This document shows, in pieces, positions 1 through 6,427 of a DNA stretch of 33,936 bases. Both the position numbers and the translations under genes were made by a program. The DNA is from a virus. Below the pieces are notes generated by a model, which saw only the letters and a program-made list of their open reading frames with translations, had not been told where the DNA came from and ran no database searches. The stretch is from positions 1 through 33,936 of IMG/VR virus record IMGVR_UViG_3300032214_000369; one strand, given 5' to 3'. Position 1 is the stretch's first letter. Each line of letters begins with the position of its first letter.

Positions 1-1
1 C

Positions 2-193
2 GACGAAAAGCCGTTCCCTGACAGCCCGGACTTTGACCGCGAGGCTACCTCCCGGGTGGAGTTTGTGGACGGTGCCGTGAGTCCCGCGCCCCGGGTCGGG
101 GAGATCATCACCCAGGGGACAAAATACCATCGCATCCAGTCGGTCCGGTTCAACGGGCTGGCTTGGCTCATGGACTGCGAGGTGACGACGTGA
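2..193 (+). CDS. head-tail joining protein, C-terminal part (partial)
   Basis: The frame is open from the window edge to a TGA at 191-193 and gives 63 residues with no start codon, so the gene begins outside the window. The fragment contains a short run reading PRVGEIITQGTKYHRIQSV, which looks like a beta-sheet protein. The assignment is by position: it lies directly before the Z-like, U-like and V-like tail genes, where lambda carries FII, the tail-attachment protein of the head-tail joint. Its stop codon overlaps the GTG start of the next gene. The frame is believable because its composition matches the neighbours and it ends exactly at the downstream start. The family itself cannot be named from this fragment. 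Confidence 0.6.
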   Translation, partial: DEKPFPDSPDFDREATSRVEFVDGAVSPAPRVGEIITQGTKYHRIQSVRFNGLAWLMDCEVTT

Positions 194-897
194 CTCTAAC
201 CTTTCAGACCAACCTCGACGAGTTCAACGCCGCGCTGACCCGCTACGCCGCGCTATCGAGCATTGGGGCGGCCGAGGCCGTCGCAAAAAAGGGAGCCGAC
301 TTCGGGTTCCGATTGTCCCGGAAGTTACTCGCGCTCGCCCCGGACAAAGGGTCCGTCCGCGAGAGCCGCCTGGCTGCGCTTGCTTCAGGTGGGGGGCTCA
401 AGGTCCGCGACAAGATCCGGCAAAGGGTCTACGCCAAGCTGGGCGTCTCCCAGACCCTGGCCGGTCGCAAGCTCCGCATGGGCGGCAAAAAGTTGTCCGC
501 GTCAAAACTGGTCGGAGGAAAGCGCCTCAATCTCCAGGCGCTACTGGTCCGCGCCGAACTTAACGCCCGCGAAAGCGGCCGCGGGTTCTCCGCGTTTTCC
601 GCCCGGTACAAGTCACTTTCCCAACAACTGGCCGCCGACCGTTTCGGTGAGCAGCGCCGGAAGATAATCGACCGCTACAGCCGGTTCCTTTCCGAAGTCG
701 GTTTCAAGCGGGACAAAGATGCTTCGACGCTCACGTTTCGGTGGGGCGGCAACGAGTCATCCGGCAAACTGGCCGCGAGCCTCCAGAAGCCGCGCCAACA
801 GGCCGCCATCGCGGACGCGCTCGACGAATCACGCGCTGACATGATGGCCTACATCCTCCGCAAACAAACCCAGGCCGCCCGCACCTTGGCAATCTGA
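190..897 (+). CDS. minor tail / tail completion protein (lambda Z-like position)
   Basis: The product has 235 residues and is basic, mainly helical and rich in Lys, Arg and Ala. I chose the GTG at 190 because it overlaps the upstream stop (GTGA), the coupling used throughout this window; the longer TTG start at 163 would run back into the previous gene. The opening, MTLTFQTNLDEFNAALTRY, followed by a helical Ala/Lys-rich stretch, is typical of HK97 gp10-like and lambda Z-like tail completion proteins, which act at the head-proximal end of the tail. A basic region around residues 60-110 could contact the DNA end or the tail tube. The gene sits between the joining protein and a U-like gene, matching the lambda order. 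The functional class is inferred from position and general character, not from a diagnostic motif. Confidence 0.55.
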   Translation: MTLTFQTNLDEFNAALTRYAALSSIGAAEAVAKKGADFGFRLSRKLLALAPDKGSVRESRLAALASGGGLKVRDKIRQRVYAKLGVSQTLAGRKLRMGGKKLSASKLVGGKRLNLQALLVRAELNARESGRGFSAFSARYKSLSQQLAADRFGEQRRKIIDRYSRFLSEVGFKRDKDASTLTFRWGGNESSGKLAASLQKPRQQAAIADALDESRADMMAYILRKQTQAARTLAI

Positions 898-900
898 CCG

Positions 901-1353
901 ATGCTCGCCCTCGCATCCATGCAATCGACGGTGGCCGCGGCAATCACTGCCAACGCCTTCTTCTCGGCGAGCCCGGCCGTGTCCTGCATCGCCGACGACG
1001 GCCTCCAGGACTCAGCCATCGAAACCCAGCTTCGATCCGTCGGGTGCGTGGTCGTTGTCCCACCGATTCTCCGGGCAATGCGTCGGGACTTGGGTGCCGG
1101 GAAACTGTTGCTCGACGCCGAGATCGTGGTCCGGGTTCTCATCAACCCGCACGTCAACGCATCGGTCGGAGGGGCCAACCGGAACATCTACTCGGCCGTG
1201 GCCGCCGCAACCCAGGCGGTCTTGTCGTGGGTTCCGGCAACCGCCGGGGACCGCCGCTTCGAGACCTCCGAGGACTTTCTCCAGATCGCAGTCAACGACA
1301 CCGGGCTTCTCGGCTACCACTTGCTTTTCACCAAACTCTCAACCCTGAACTGA
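901..1353 (+). CDS. tail terminator-like protein (lambda U position)
   Basis: The product has 150 residues and starts at ATG 901, three bases after the previous stop. The order of elements is a helical N-terminus, a conserved-looking VVVVPPI segment near residue 50, a run of beta strands (DAEIVVRVLINPHVN), and a helix followed by a strand. This is the alpha/beta pattern of tail terminator proteins, which cap the tail tube and set the joint with the head. Lambda U is 131 residues, so the length is comparable. The next gene is a tail tube candidate, as expected for U followed by V. There is no catalytic motif. The function rests on size, fold impression and gene order. Confidence 0.5.
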   Translation: MLALASMQSTVAAAITANAFFSASPAVSCIADDGLQDSAIETQLRSVGCVVVVPPILRAMRRDLGAGKLLLDAEIVVRVLINPHVNASVGGANRNIYSAVAAATQAVLSWVPATAGDRRFETSEDFLQIAVNDTGLLGYHLLFTKLSTLN

Positions 1354-1366
1354 TCCCAACCCAACC

Positions 1367-1900
1367 ATGAACACCGCCCCAGTCATCCTCGGCAATCACG
1401 GCTTTTTCTTCCGCGATGGCGCGAGCTTCACCGTCCCGTCCGCCGGCACCGCGAGCCGCACCGCAAAGCCCGGAGCCGCTGACACGTCTTGGATCGACCT
1501 CGGCATCTTGTCCGAGGTGACCATCCAGCACGAACGCGAGGAGCGCGACATCTTCGCCCCGACCCCGGGCGTGATGCGTCTCTATGACGTCATCGAGACC
1601 AAGCGCCAGTTGTCCGTCAACCTGACCGCCCAGGAACTCAGCCCGCTGGCATTCGAGATGATCTTTGGCACGTTGGCCCTCACCAACGCCTCGACCCAGT
1701 ACAACCCGCTGGAGGGCGCGACCAAGAAGGGCTGGCTCAAGCTGCAGCAGTACAACCAGGCCGACGCCATCGTCAACACGGTGGACCTCTACGTGCAGAT
1801 CAAGGTCTCGGGCGAGATCACCTTTGGCGACAACGTGGTGACCGCTCAATTCGAGGCCCGCGTTCTCCATTCGACGCTGAACACCGGCACCTTGGCCTAA
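1367..1900 (+). CDS. major tail tube protein (lambda V-like)
   Basis: The product has 177 residues and forms the tube through which DNA is ejected. The sequence alternates beta strands with acidic and basic loops, and has a central helix (TAQELSPLAFEMIFG, about residues 85-100) followed by strands ending in VVTAQFEARVL. This strand-helix-strand plan is that of siphovirus tail tube subunits and Hcp-like rings. It immediately follows the terminator-like gene and, once the inserted fibre block is removed, precedes the tail chaperones. The ATG at 1367 follows CCCAACCCAACC and has no Shine-Dalgarno sequence, a leader type shared with the coat protein gene. It is likely made in high copy late in infection. 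The tail identity is well supported by context, the exact family less so. Confidence 0.7.
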   Translation: MNTAPVILGNHGFFFRDGASFTVPSAGTASRTAKPGAADTSWIDLGILSEVTIQHEREERDIFAPTPGVMRLYDVIETKRQLSVNLTAQELSPLAFEMIFGTLALTNASTQYNPLEGATKKGWLKLQQYNQADAIVNTVDLYVQIKVSGEITFGDNVVTAQFEARVLHSTLNTGTLA

Positions 1901-1913
1901 CCCACCCACCGCA

Positions 1914-3083
1914 ATGCCAGCCGATCCAATCACGCCCGGCTTGGCCGCGGCATGGAGCAACAGCACCCCGACGATCTACGGTGTTCCTTCGAGGTTCACC
2001 GCGGTCGTTCGGGCTCAGAGCAACCTCACCTTGGCGGCTGCCCTGTCCGGTACCCTGGACGGGGTCAGCTTGCAGGGCACCGCGGCCACGGTTTCAAGCC
2101 GGGCCGTGTTGGTGACCGCGCAATCGACGACCAGCCAAAACGGCATCTACGTCGCCGCCGCGGGGGCAACCTCGGTGGACATCTCCGCGTCGTTCGGGGC
2201 GGGCACCAAGACCCAAACGGGACTGACCGCCGGTCGTCTCTATTACTGGTCCCAGGCCAACGGATACAACGTCACCAACGGCACCGAGACGCTGACCGTG
2301 TCCGGTCTCATTGCGGCATCACCGAGCGGGACGTTGACTTTCCAGGGCCCGGCATCGACCGGCCAGGCCGACCAACTCAACGAGGCCGTGCTGGCCCGGT
2401 TGAACCTGTTTGACGCCCCAAACGAGTTCCCGGTTGAAATCATCGTCGCTGTCACCGGGGGCACGTCCGCGAACACCTGGTGGCAACTCACCTCGACCGT
2501 GACCACGGTGGGAACGTCGCCCGTGATCTTTACCCAGATCACCGTGGGAAGCCTTGACGTCGGTCTGGAGGACAACCCATTCGACAACACCCCGCCGGGA
2601 GCCGCCACGCCCAACAACGCCACGGCATTCGACAATACCTCGCCGGTTCCGGTGATGCCAAACTTGTCCCAGTCGTTCGTCAACTCGACTCCCGACAACA
2701 AGACCCCGGGCAATGCGGCCGCGTTCGACAACACCGGAGCCACCGCGCTTGTCCTCCAGGGCGAGACTTCGCCGGTCGCCGGCATCACCACGCCCGCCAG
2801 CCCGACCGCCGTGGACCATACCGCCACGCTGGTCGCCGGGACCAACTACCTGGTGCAGGTCGGTGCCCGCCTCGCCCCGGTCACCATCAACCTGCCCAAC
2901 CCGGGCAGCCTCGCCCAGCGCATCGAGATCGCCGACATCTCCGGCCAGGGAGCAAGCCAGGCCATCACGGTCAACGGCGGGACAAGGGACATCGAGACGG
3001 CCGGCCAGACGTCCTACACCATCGACCGCAACGACGCGGTTCTGGTCCTCAGCTACACCGGCACCAAGTGGAAAATCCTCTGA
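1914..3083 (+). CDS. repeat-containing tail-associated / adhesin protein
   Basis: The product has 389 residues and is very rich in Thr, Ser, Ala, Asn and Gly, with almost no Cys. Residues 1-105 form beta-rich segments; residues 110-210 look like a second beta domain; residues 223-274 hold three tandem 16-residue units beginning FDNT or FVNS; the C-terminus (about residues 290-389) reads like a small beta-sandwich ending in LVLSYTGTKWKIL, an ending common in phage fibre and particle-decoration proteins. This composition suggests an extended virion-surface protein that contacts the host or supports a fibre. It opens an inserted block of adhesin genes between the V-like gene and the G-like chaperone. 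The leader again carries AACCC instead of a Shine-Dalgarno. The specific receptor role is not visible. Confidence 0.6.
   Translation: MPADPITPGLAAAWSNSTPTIYGVPSRFTAVVRAQSNLTLAAALSGTLDGVSLQGTAATVSSRAVLVTAQSTTSQNGIYVAAAGATSVDISASFGAGTKTQTGLTAGRLYYWSQANGYNVTNGTETLTVSGLIAASPSGTLTFQGPASTGQADQLNEAVLARLNLFDAPNEFPVEIIVAVTGGTSANTWWQLTSTVTTVGTSPVIFTQITVGSLDVGLEDNPFDNTPPGAATPNNATAFDNTSPVPVMPNLSQSFVNSTPDNKTPGNAAAFDNTGATALVLQGETSPVAGITTPASPTAVDHTATLVAGTNYLVQVGARLAPVTINLPNPGSLAQRIEIADISGQGASQAITVNGGTRDIETAGQTSYTIDRNDAVLVLSYTGTKWKIL
2580..2735 (+). repeat. tandem 48-bp repeat encoding 16-residue FDNT units
   Basis: Phenylalanine codons that start FDNT-type motifs fall at 2580, 2628, 2676 and 2724, exactly 48 bases apart. 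The units read FDNTPPGAATPNNATA, FDNTSPVPVMPNLSQS, FVNSTPDNKTPGNAAA and then a partial FDNT. Each has Pro near positions 5-6 and 10-11 and an Asn-Asn or Asn-X near the end. DNA identity between units is only moderate, so the duplications are old and the protein spacing is under selection. The likely role is a flexible spacer in a fibre. Confidence 0.8.
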
Positions 3084-3091
3084 CCTAACCC

Positions 3092-3376
3092 ATGATCTCC
3101 AAAATCGCCGTGGCGACGACCGCCACCCTTGTCGATCCGGCCACCGAACGGCAGTGGCTGATGATCCAAAACCAAAGCGACACGCCCATCTTTCTGTCAT
3201 TCGACGGCACCGCCACGGTGACCACGGACACGGGCGCGACTCCTGGAATCCGACTTGCCCCGTGGGATGTCATCATGTCCACGGATATCTCGGGCCGGTT
3301 CACCGGCAACAACTTTGCCATCTACGCCATCCACGGCGGGACCGGCACCAAGAACCTAGCCGTCCACGAAGCCTAA
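3092..3376 (+). CDS. small beta-rich tail-associated protein
   Basis: The product has 94 residues. Its layout is a short strand (KIAVATTATLVDPA), a WLMIQNQSDTPIFLSF strand pair, a Thr-rich loop, a GIRLAPWDVIMSTD segment and a final YAIHGG strand. I have a general recollection of similar one-domain proteins beside fibre genes in many phages, where the QNQSD-type motif recurs; they probably form a small beta-barrel on the fibre or baseplate. The ATG at 3092 follows CTAACCC directly. The gene sits between two adhesin-type genes and is probably co-expressed with them. I cannot assign an enzymatic function; a structural role is the reasonable reading. Confidence 0.6.
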   Translation: MISKIAVATTATLVDPATERQWLMIQNQSDTPIFLSFDGTATVTTDTGATPGIRLAPWDVIMSTDISGRFTGNNFAIYAIHGGTGTKNLAVHEA

Positions 3377-3388
3377 CACTTACCTACC

Positions 3389-4471
3389 ATGAGTTGGAAC
3401 ATCAAGACCCCAGGGGACTACATCAACGGACCGCTCACGGTGGCGGGCGTTACTCAATTTAATAGCAATGTCGGTGTTGGTATTTCACCAACGAGCCGGC
3501 TTCATATTGGCAACACGGCAGCGGCAACACGCCTAACAATCACCGACGATGTAGCAAACGGAAGGTCCGGCTACATTGAGTCAAATTACTCAGACGCGCT
3601 TGTAATTGGTACAACTTCTGGAGTTCGTGCAATTCGATTCTCTCCCGACGGAAAGCCTTACTACCAGATTGCAACCGACGGCGTTCAGACTTGGCTAGAC
3701 GGTGTTGGTGGAACTCGGATGACGCTCAATAGTTTCGGGTTTGGAATCGGTGAGAGTCCTAATCAAAAGTTCTCCGTCCTCGTTGCTGATGGCGCTCAAG
3801 CCGCTTCGTTTCGTGCTGCTTCTGGAAGACTTCGCATTCGGCCTTACGTCAACGCTGCTTACGGCTGTGCAATTCAGGCCACAAATGTGGCAGAAAACGC
3901 ACTGCAACTGCTGACGCTTGAGGGCGTTTCGATCAACTTAAATACGAACGGAGGAACGGCGTTGAGTCTCAACGCGAATGGAGCTGCCGCACTCATGGGA
4001 GCTTCGACTACCGCCAGCGGAGTCGGCATCACGTTCCCTGCCGCCCAGTCCGCCTCGACCGACGCCAACACGCTCGACGATTACGAGGAGGGGACTTGGA
4101 CGCCGATTATTGTTGGAGTCACAACCGCAGGAGTTGGAACATATTCTGCAAGAGTTGCACGATACACAAAGGTTGGAAACATGGTCACTTGCCATTGTTA
4201 CATGGATTGGACCGCGCATACTGGAGTTGGTGAAATGCAGCTTGCAGGACTTCCGTTTCAAACAAGCTCCGAAGCATCAAGTCATACTGCGGTTGCGTTT
4301 GGTTATGTTAACGGCATTAATTTAAGTGCTAACAATACACTTTATGGTTGGACTATCCCTGGAACAAACTCATTTAACTTTAATCAAGTTCCAACAGGTG
4401 GTGGTTCGATGGCTTCAGTTACTATTGATACTTCTGCTGCGTTGATTTTCACGGTCAGTTACCGAGTCTAA
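3389..4471 (+). CDS. tail fibre / receptor-binding protein of lower GC
   Basis: The product has 360 residues. The N-terminal 20 residues (SWNIKTPGDYINGPLTVAG) should anchor it to the tail. A repetitive beta region follows with VGVGISPTSRLHIG and SFGFGIGESPNQKFSV, the style of trimeric beta-helical fibres. Near residues 225-240 is NTLDDYEEGTWTP, a junction typical of the C-terminal receptor-binding module, followed by YSARVARYTKVGNMVTCHCYMDW and LAGLPF. From about 3450 to 4010 and again from about 4100 to the end, the DNA is clearly richer in A and T at codon third positions than the rest of the window, with a GC-rich patch around 4010-4095 over the conserved junction. This points to exchange of the host-specificity parts. 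It is followed by two small genes of a type often found beside fibres. Confidence 0.8.
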   Translation: MSWNIKTPGDYINGPLTVAGVTQFNSNVGVGISPTSRLHIGNTAAATRLTITDDVANGRSGYIESNYSDALVIGTTSGVRAIRFSPDGKPYYQIATDGVQTWLDGVGGTRMTLNSFGFGIGESPNQKFSVLVADGAQAASFRAASGRLRIRPYVNAAYGCAIQATNVAENALQLLTLEGVSINLNTNGGTALSLNANGAAALMGASTTASGVGITFPAAQSASTDANTLDDYEEGTWTPIIVGVTTAGVGTYSARVARYTKVGNMVTCHCYMDWTAHTGVGEMQLAGLPFQTSSEASSHTAVAFGYVNGINLSANNTLYGWTIPGTNSFNFNQVPTGGGSMASVTIDTSAALIFTVSYRV

Positions 4472-4475
4472 CACC

Positions 4476-4733
4476 ATGCAACTCACCGAAAAAACAATCC
4501 TCTCACTTGTTGAGGTCACGCCGAATGGCGTGATTCAAGTGCGTCTTGCTAACCAAATTCTGGACGGCGAGACCATAAAGGCGCAGACCTTCCACCGCTA
4601 TTGCCTGGCCCCTGGATCCGACCTGGACGGCCAGCCCGAGCAGGTGGTGACCGTTGCCACCGCGGCCTGGACTCCCGAGGTCATCGCTGCCTACCAGGCA
4701 CAACTCGCCACCAACATCCAACCCGGAGCCTAA
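4476..4733 (+). CDS. small fibre-adjacent protein, paralogue of the next gene
   Basis: The product has 85 residues. After an N-terminal TEKTILSLVEVTPNG and VQVRLANQILDG-like strand region it has FHRYCLAPGSDLDGQP near residues 45-60 and AAWTPEVIAAYQAQ near residues 68-82. I recall short proteins with this pattern next to tail fibre genes in many phages, where they may help fibre folding or assembly; that role is not established here. The next gene shares the same scheme. The first third of the gene has the lower GC of the upstream fibre, so the transferred segment may extend into it. Confidence 0.6.
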   Translation: MQLTEKTILSLVEVTPNGVIQVRLANQILDGETIKAQTFHRYCLAPGSDLDGQPEQVVTVATAAWTPEVIAAYQAQLATNIQPGA

Positions 4734-4736
4734 CCC

Positions 4737-5078
4737 ATGATCGAAACCAAGAACCGCTGCGCCGTCACCGTGCGGCCTGACTGCTCGTTGCTCGTCCAGG
4801 AGACTGTCGCCTATCTCAAGGACGGCGTTCAGGTCTCCGTGGAGCCGGTTGGCACCTACGACCTTGCTCCGGGCGATTCGCTCGATGGGAAACCGGCCGA
4901 GGCTGTCCGCATCGCTAACGCGCTGTGGACGCCGGAGGTCATCGCCGCGTGGGCCGCCGCGCACCCGAAGATCGAGCCCGAGATCGAGATCGTTGAAGTT
5001 GTCACCGCTGACGCTTCGGTCTCGACAGACGACACGCTGACGGCTGAGATCGCCGTGGAGGAAGTCTCCGCTCCCTGA
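4737..5078 (+). CDS. small fibre-adjacent protein, paralogue of the previous gene
   Basis: The product has 113 residues. It aligns over its first 75 residues with the preceding protein: both have a basic/hydrophobic opening, a ...LKDG- or ILDG-type strand turn, LAPG followed by a Leu-Asp-Gly-x-Pro motif, and WTPEVIAA at the end of the shared domain. It adds an acidic Glu/Asp/Val/Thr-rich tail of about 35 residues (for example EPEIEIVEVVTADASVSTDD). The start follows CTAACCC. The pair probably arose by duplication and then diverged. The GC here is back to the window norm. The function is unknown but presumably linked to the fibre. Confidence 0.6.
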   Translation: MIETKNRCAVTVRPDCSLLVQETVAYLKDGVQVSVEPVGTYDLAPGDSLDGKPAEAVRIANALWTPEVIAAWAAAHPKIEPEIEIVEVVTADASVSTDDTLTAEIAVEEVSAP

Positions 5079-5079
5079 C

Positions 5080-5331
5080 ATGGAAAACGCACCTGCACTC
5101 GCGCCCAAGCACGCCACGATCAAAGTCTTCGTCCTGAAGTTCACCGAAGCCGAGGCCCAGAAGGCCCTCGACATCTACGAGTGGGCCACCAGGACCGGAG
5201 GCCTCCCGATTGCCAAGGAAGTGCTGCCGCTCGCTGAAAAGTTCATGCAAGCCGCGCTCAAGGCGAAGGAAGCCGAGGAGGCAGCCAAGGCCGCCGCCGC
5301 CAACAAGCCCGAGGAACCCACCAAGAACTGA
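5080..5331 (+). CDS. hypothetical protein, helical, Ala/Lys/Glu-rich C-terminus
   Basis: The product has 83 residues. It begins one base after the previous stop (TGACATGG). After a short strand ATIKVFVLKFTE, the rest is predicted helix: EAEAQKALDIYEWATRTGG, then EVLPLAEKFMQAALKAKEAEEAAKAAA, ending in a charged tail. A helix of this kind could be a small coiled-coil or a peripheral membrane protein. I do not recognise the family. It sits at the entry to the small membrane-protein genes and may be transcribed with them. Confidence 0.6.
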   Translation: MENAPALAPKHATIKVFVLKFTEAEAQKALDIYEWATRTGGLPIAKEVLPLAEKFMQAALKAKEAEEAAKAAAANKPEEPTKN

Positions 5332-5339
5332 CCGCGACG

Positions 5340-5516
5340 ATGACGAACCAGACCCACGAAATCCGGGACGGATCCATCGGCATCGGATCCGGGCTCATGT
5401 CCGCGATCATGGGATGGCTCAAGCCGTTGGGCGAGTTCGCCTCGTCCATCGGTTCAATCGTGACCTGCATCATCGCCTGTGTGATGCTTTACCGTCTGCT
5501 CCGAAAGAAAGACTGA
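5340..5516 (+). CDS. small single-span membrane protein, holin-like candidate
   Basis: The frame encodes 58 residues from the ATG at 5340, eight bases after the previous stop. After a soluble start (MTNQTHEIRDG) comes a Gly/Ser/Met-rich stretch, then a clear membrane segment at about residues 34-52 (SIGSIVTCIIACVMLYRLL), closed by the positive tail RKKD. The positive-inside rule predicts the C-terminus in the cytoplasm. Small size, a late hydrophobic segment, and two further short membrane or lipoprotein genes following it suggest a lysis role such as a holin or antiholin. This is inference: no holin family signature is visible. Confidence 0.6.
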   Translation: MTNQTHEIRDGSIGIGSGLMSAIMGWLKPLGEFASSIGSIVTCIIACVMLYRLLRKKD

Positions 5517-5518
5517 CC

Positions 5519-5731
5519 ATGAACCTCAAAACCACCCTTGCCGGACTCGGCTCCATTCTCGCCGCCGTCGGCTTCGCGCTGAAGGCCATCTTCGACAACG
5601 ATCCCACGACCAACGTGGACATCGGGGCGACCATCGCGGCAATCACCGCGGGAGTTGGGCTCATCGCCGCCAAGGACGCCAAGCCCGCCAAGGCTGCCCA
5701 ACTGCCGGAGCCCACCGAGCCGAAGGCGTGA
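5519..5731 (+). CDS. small two-hydrophobic-segment membrane protein, holin-like
   Basis: The product has 70 residues. The ATG at 5519 comes two bases after the previous stop. There are two hydrophobic stretches, residues 5-25 (TTLAGLGSILAAVGFALKAIF) and 33-50 (IGATIAAITAGVGLIAAKD), joined by an acidic loop DNDPTTNVD. A Lys/Pro/Glu tail ends the protein. Two short membrane spans with Gly/Ala-rich helices and a charged tail are usual for class II holins and also for many uncharacterised phage membrane proteins. The neighbours strengthen a lysis-cassette reading. Whether this or the preceding gene makes the lethal pore cannot be decided here. Confidence 0.6.
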   Translation: MNLKTTLAGLGSILAAVGFALKAIFDNDPTTNVDIGATIAAITAGVGLIAAKDAKPAKAAQLPEPTEPKA

Positions 5732-5901
5732 ACTGGGTCGAACAGATCGTCACCGCCCTGGTGAAGTTCCTCTACGGCCTGACCAAGGAAAACCCGACCG
5801 CCCGAAATGCTGAAACACCTCCAGAGGTTCGCCGCGGTTGGAATGCTTGGCTTCGTGACCGGCTGCGGAACAAGGGCGGTGATGATCGACCCCAGGGCTG
5901 A
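5728..5901 (+). CDS. small protein overlapping a lipoprotein gene
   Basis: The frame encodes 57 residues. The GTG at 5728 overlaps the stop of the previous gene (GTGA), and the last 95 bases are shared, in another frame, with the lipoprotein gene at 5807. The N-terminus (NWVEQIVTALVKFLYGLTKE) is an amphipathic or weakly membrane-associated helix; the rest is basic, with Arg-Asp-Arg-Leu-Arg. The nested arrangement with a downstream lipoprotein recalls Rz/Rz1 spanin pairs, but the protein is much shorter than a normal inner-membrane spanin and lacks the long periplasmic coiled coil. It is a plausible real gene given the coupled start. Confidence 0.5.
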   Translation: MNWVEQIVTALVKFLYGLTKENPTARNAETPPEVRRGWNAWLRDRLRNKGGDDRPQG

Positions 5902-6037
5902 CGTCGTTCGCCTTGGGCCGGGAGTGCGCGGGCCGGTCTACGTGTTCGTGGATGGCCGTTGGACGCTGACCCGGAAAGTGACTCTGCCCGAAGGCTGGTT
6001 CGCCGGTCCCGGGCCTCAACCAGAAACCAAACCCTGA
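5807..6037 (+). CDS. putative lipoprotein (possible outer-membrane spanin)
   Basis: The product has 76 residues. The N-terminus has Lys-His-Leu-Gln-Arg, a hydrophobic core AAVGMLGF and a lipobox VTGC, with Cys at residue 20, so it should be cleaved by signal peptidase II and lipid-anchored. The mature part is about 57 residues, with PVYVFVDGRWTLTRKVTLPEGWF and a Pro-rich end (GPGPQPETKP). Short lipoproteins with Pro at the tail that overlap an upstream small membrane gene can be outer-membrane spanins. The mature domain, with its DGRW...LPEGW strand pattern, also resembles a small beta domain I loosely associate with other uncultured phages, so a spanin role stays a hypothesis. The lipobox itself is directly visible. 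Confidence 0.65.
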   Translation: MLKHLQRFAAVGMLGFVTGCGTRAVMIDPRADVVRLGPGVRGPVYVFVDGRWTLTRKVTLPEGWFAGPGPQPETKP

Positions 6038-6046
6038 CAGAACCCC

Positions 6047-6427
6047 ATGACTGACAGCATGGAAACATTGAAGGGCGGCCGTGAAATGGTCGCCTACACC
6101 ATCGACCGGAAGACGGAAATCGTTTTCCTCCGCCAACTCCCGGTTCGATTGCTCCCGCAGTACCTCGCCACCATCGACGACGAGGCTGCCCGGTTGGAAC
6201 TGCTGGCCGACAAGCCCGCGGGCTGGGCCGACAAGCTGACGGCCGATTCTCACGTCGAGTTGCTTGAGGTCGGGGAGGGCCTCAACACCGATTCTTTTTC
6301 CGCGTGGCTCCGTCGCAGAGTGCAGCGACAGGAGCAACTGGTGCCGGGATCAAGCGGCGAGTTGGGCAAGCAACTGCTGTCAGCCTCGCCGACTGGGTTG
6401 CCGAATGCGCGGTCCGCTGTGGTCTGA
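6047..6427 (+). CDS. tail assembly chaperone, short form (lambda G-like)
   Basis: The product has 126 residues in frame 2. It is helical and acidic, with VFLRQLPVRLLPQYLATIDDEAARLELL around residues 27-55 and SHVELLEVGEGLNTDSF at 70-86. Proteins of this size placed immediately before the tape measure gene are chaperones that bind the tape measure during tail assembly. A second open frame, one base back, begins inside this gene and runs to the tape measure, the classical lambda G/GT layout. The last 40 or so residues of the zero-frame product are Arg/Ser/Pro-rich and look less protein-like than the rest. That fits a short terminal extension made only when no frameshift occurs. The ATG follows AACCCC. 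Confidence 0.7.
   Translation: MTDSMETLKGGREMVAYTIDRKTEIVFLRQLPVRLLPQYLATIDDEAARLELLADKPAGWADKLTADSHVELLEVGEGLNTDSFSAWLRRRVQRQEQLVPGSSGELGKQLLSASPTGLPNARSAVV

Noticed and set aside
163-897. TTG start at 163 for the Z-like protein
   Set aside because: It would overlap the preceding gene by 31 bases; GTG 190 shows the usual GTGA coupling and gives a normal N-terminus.
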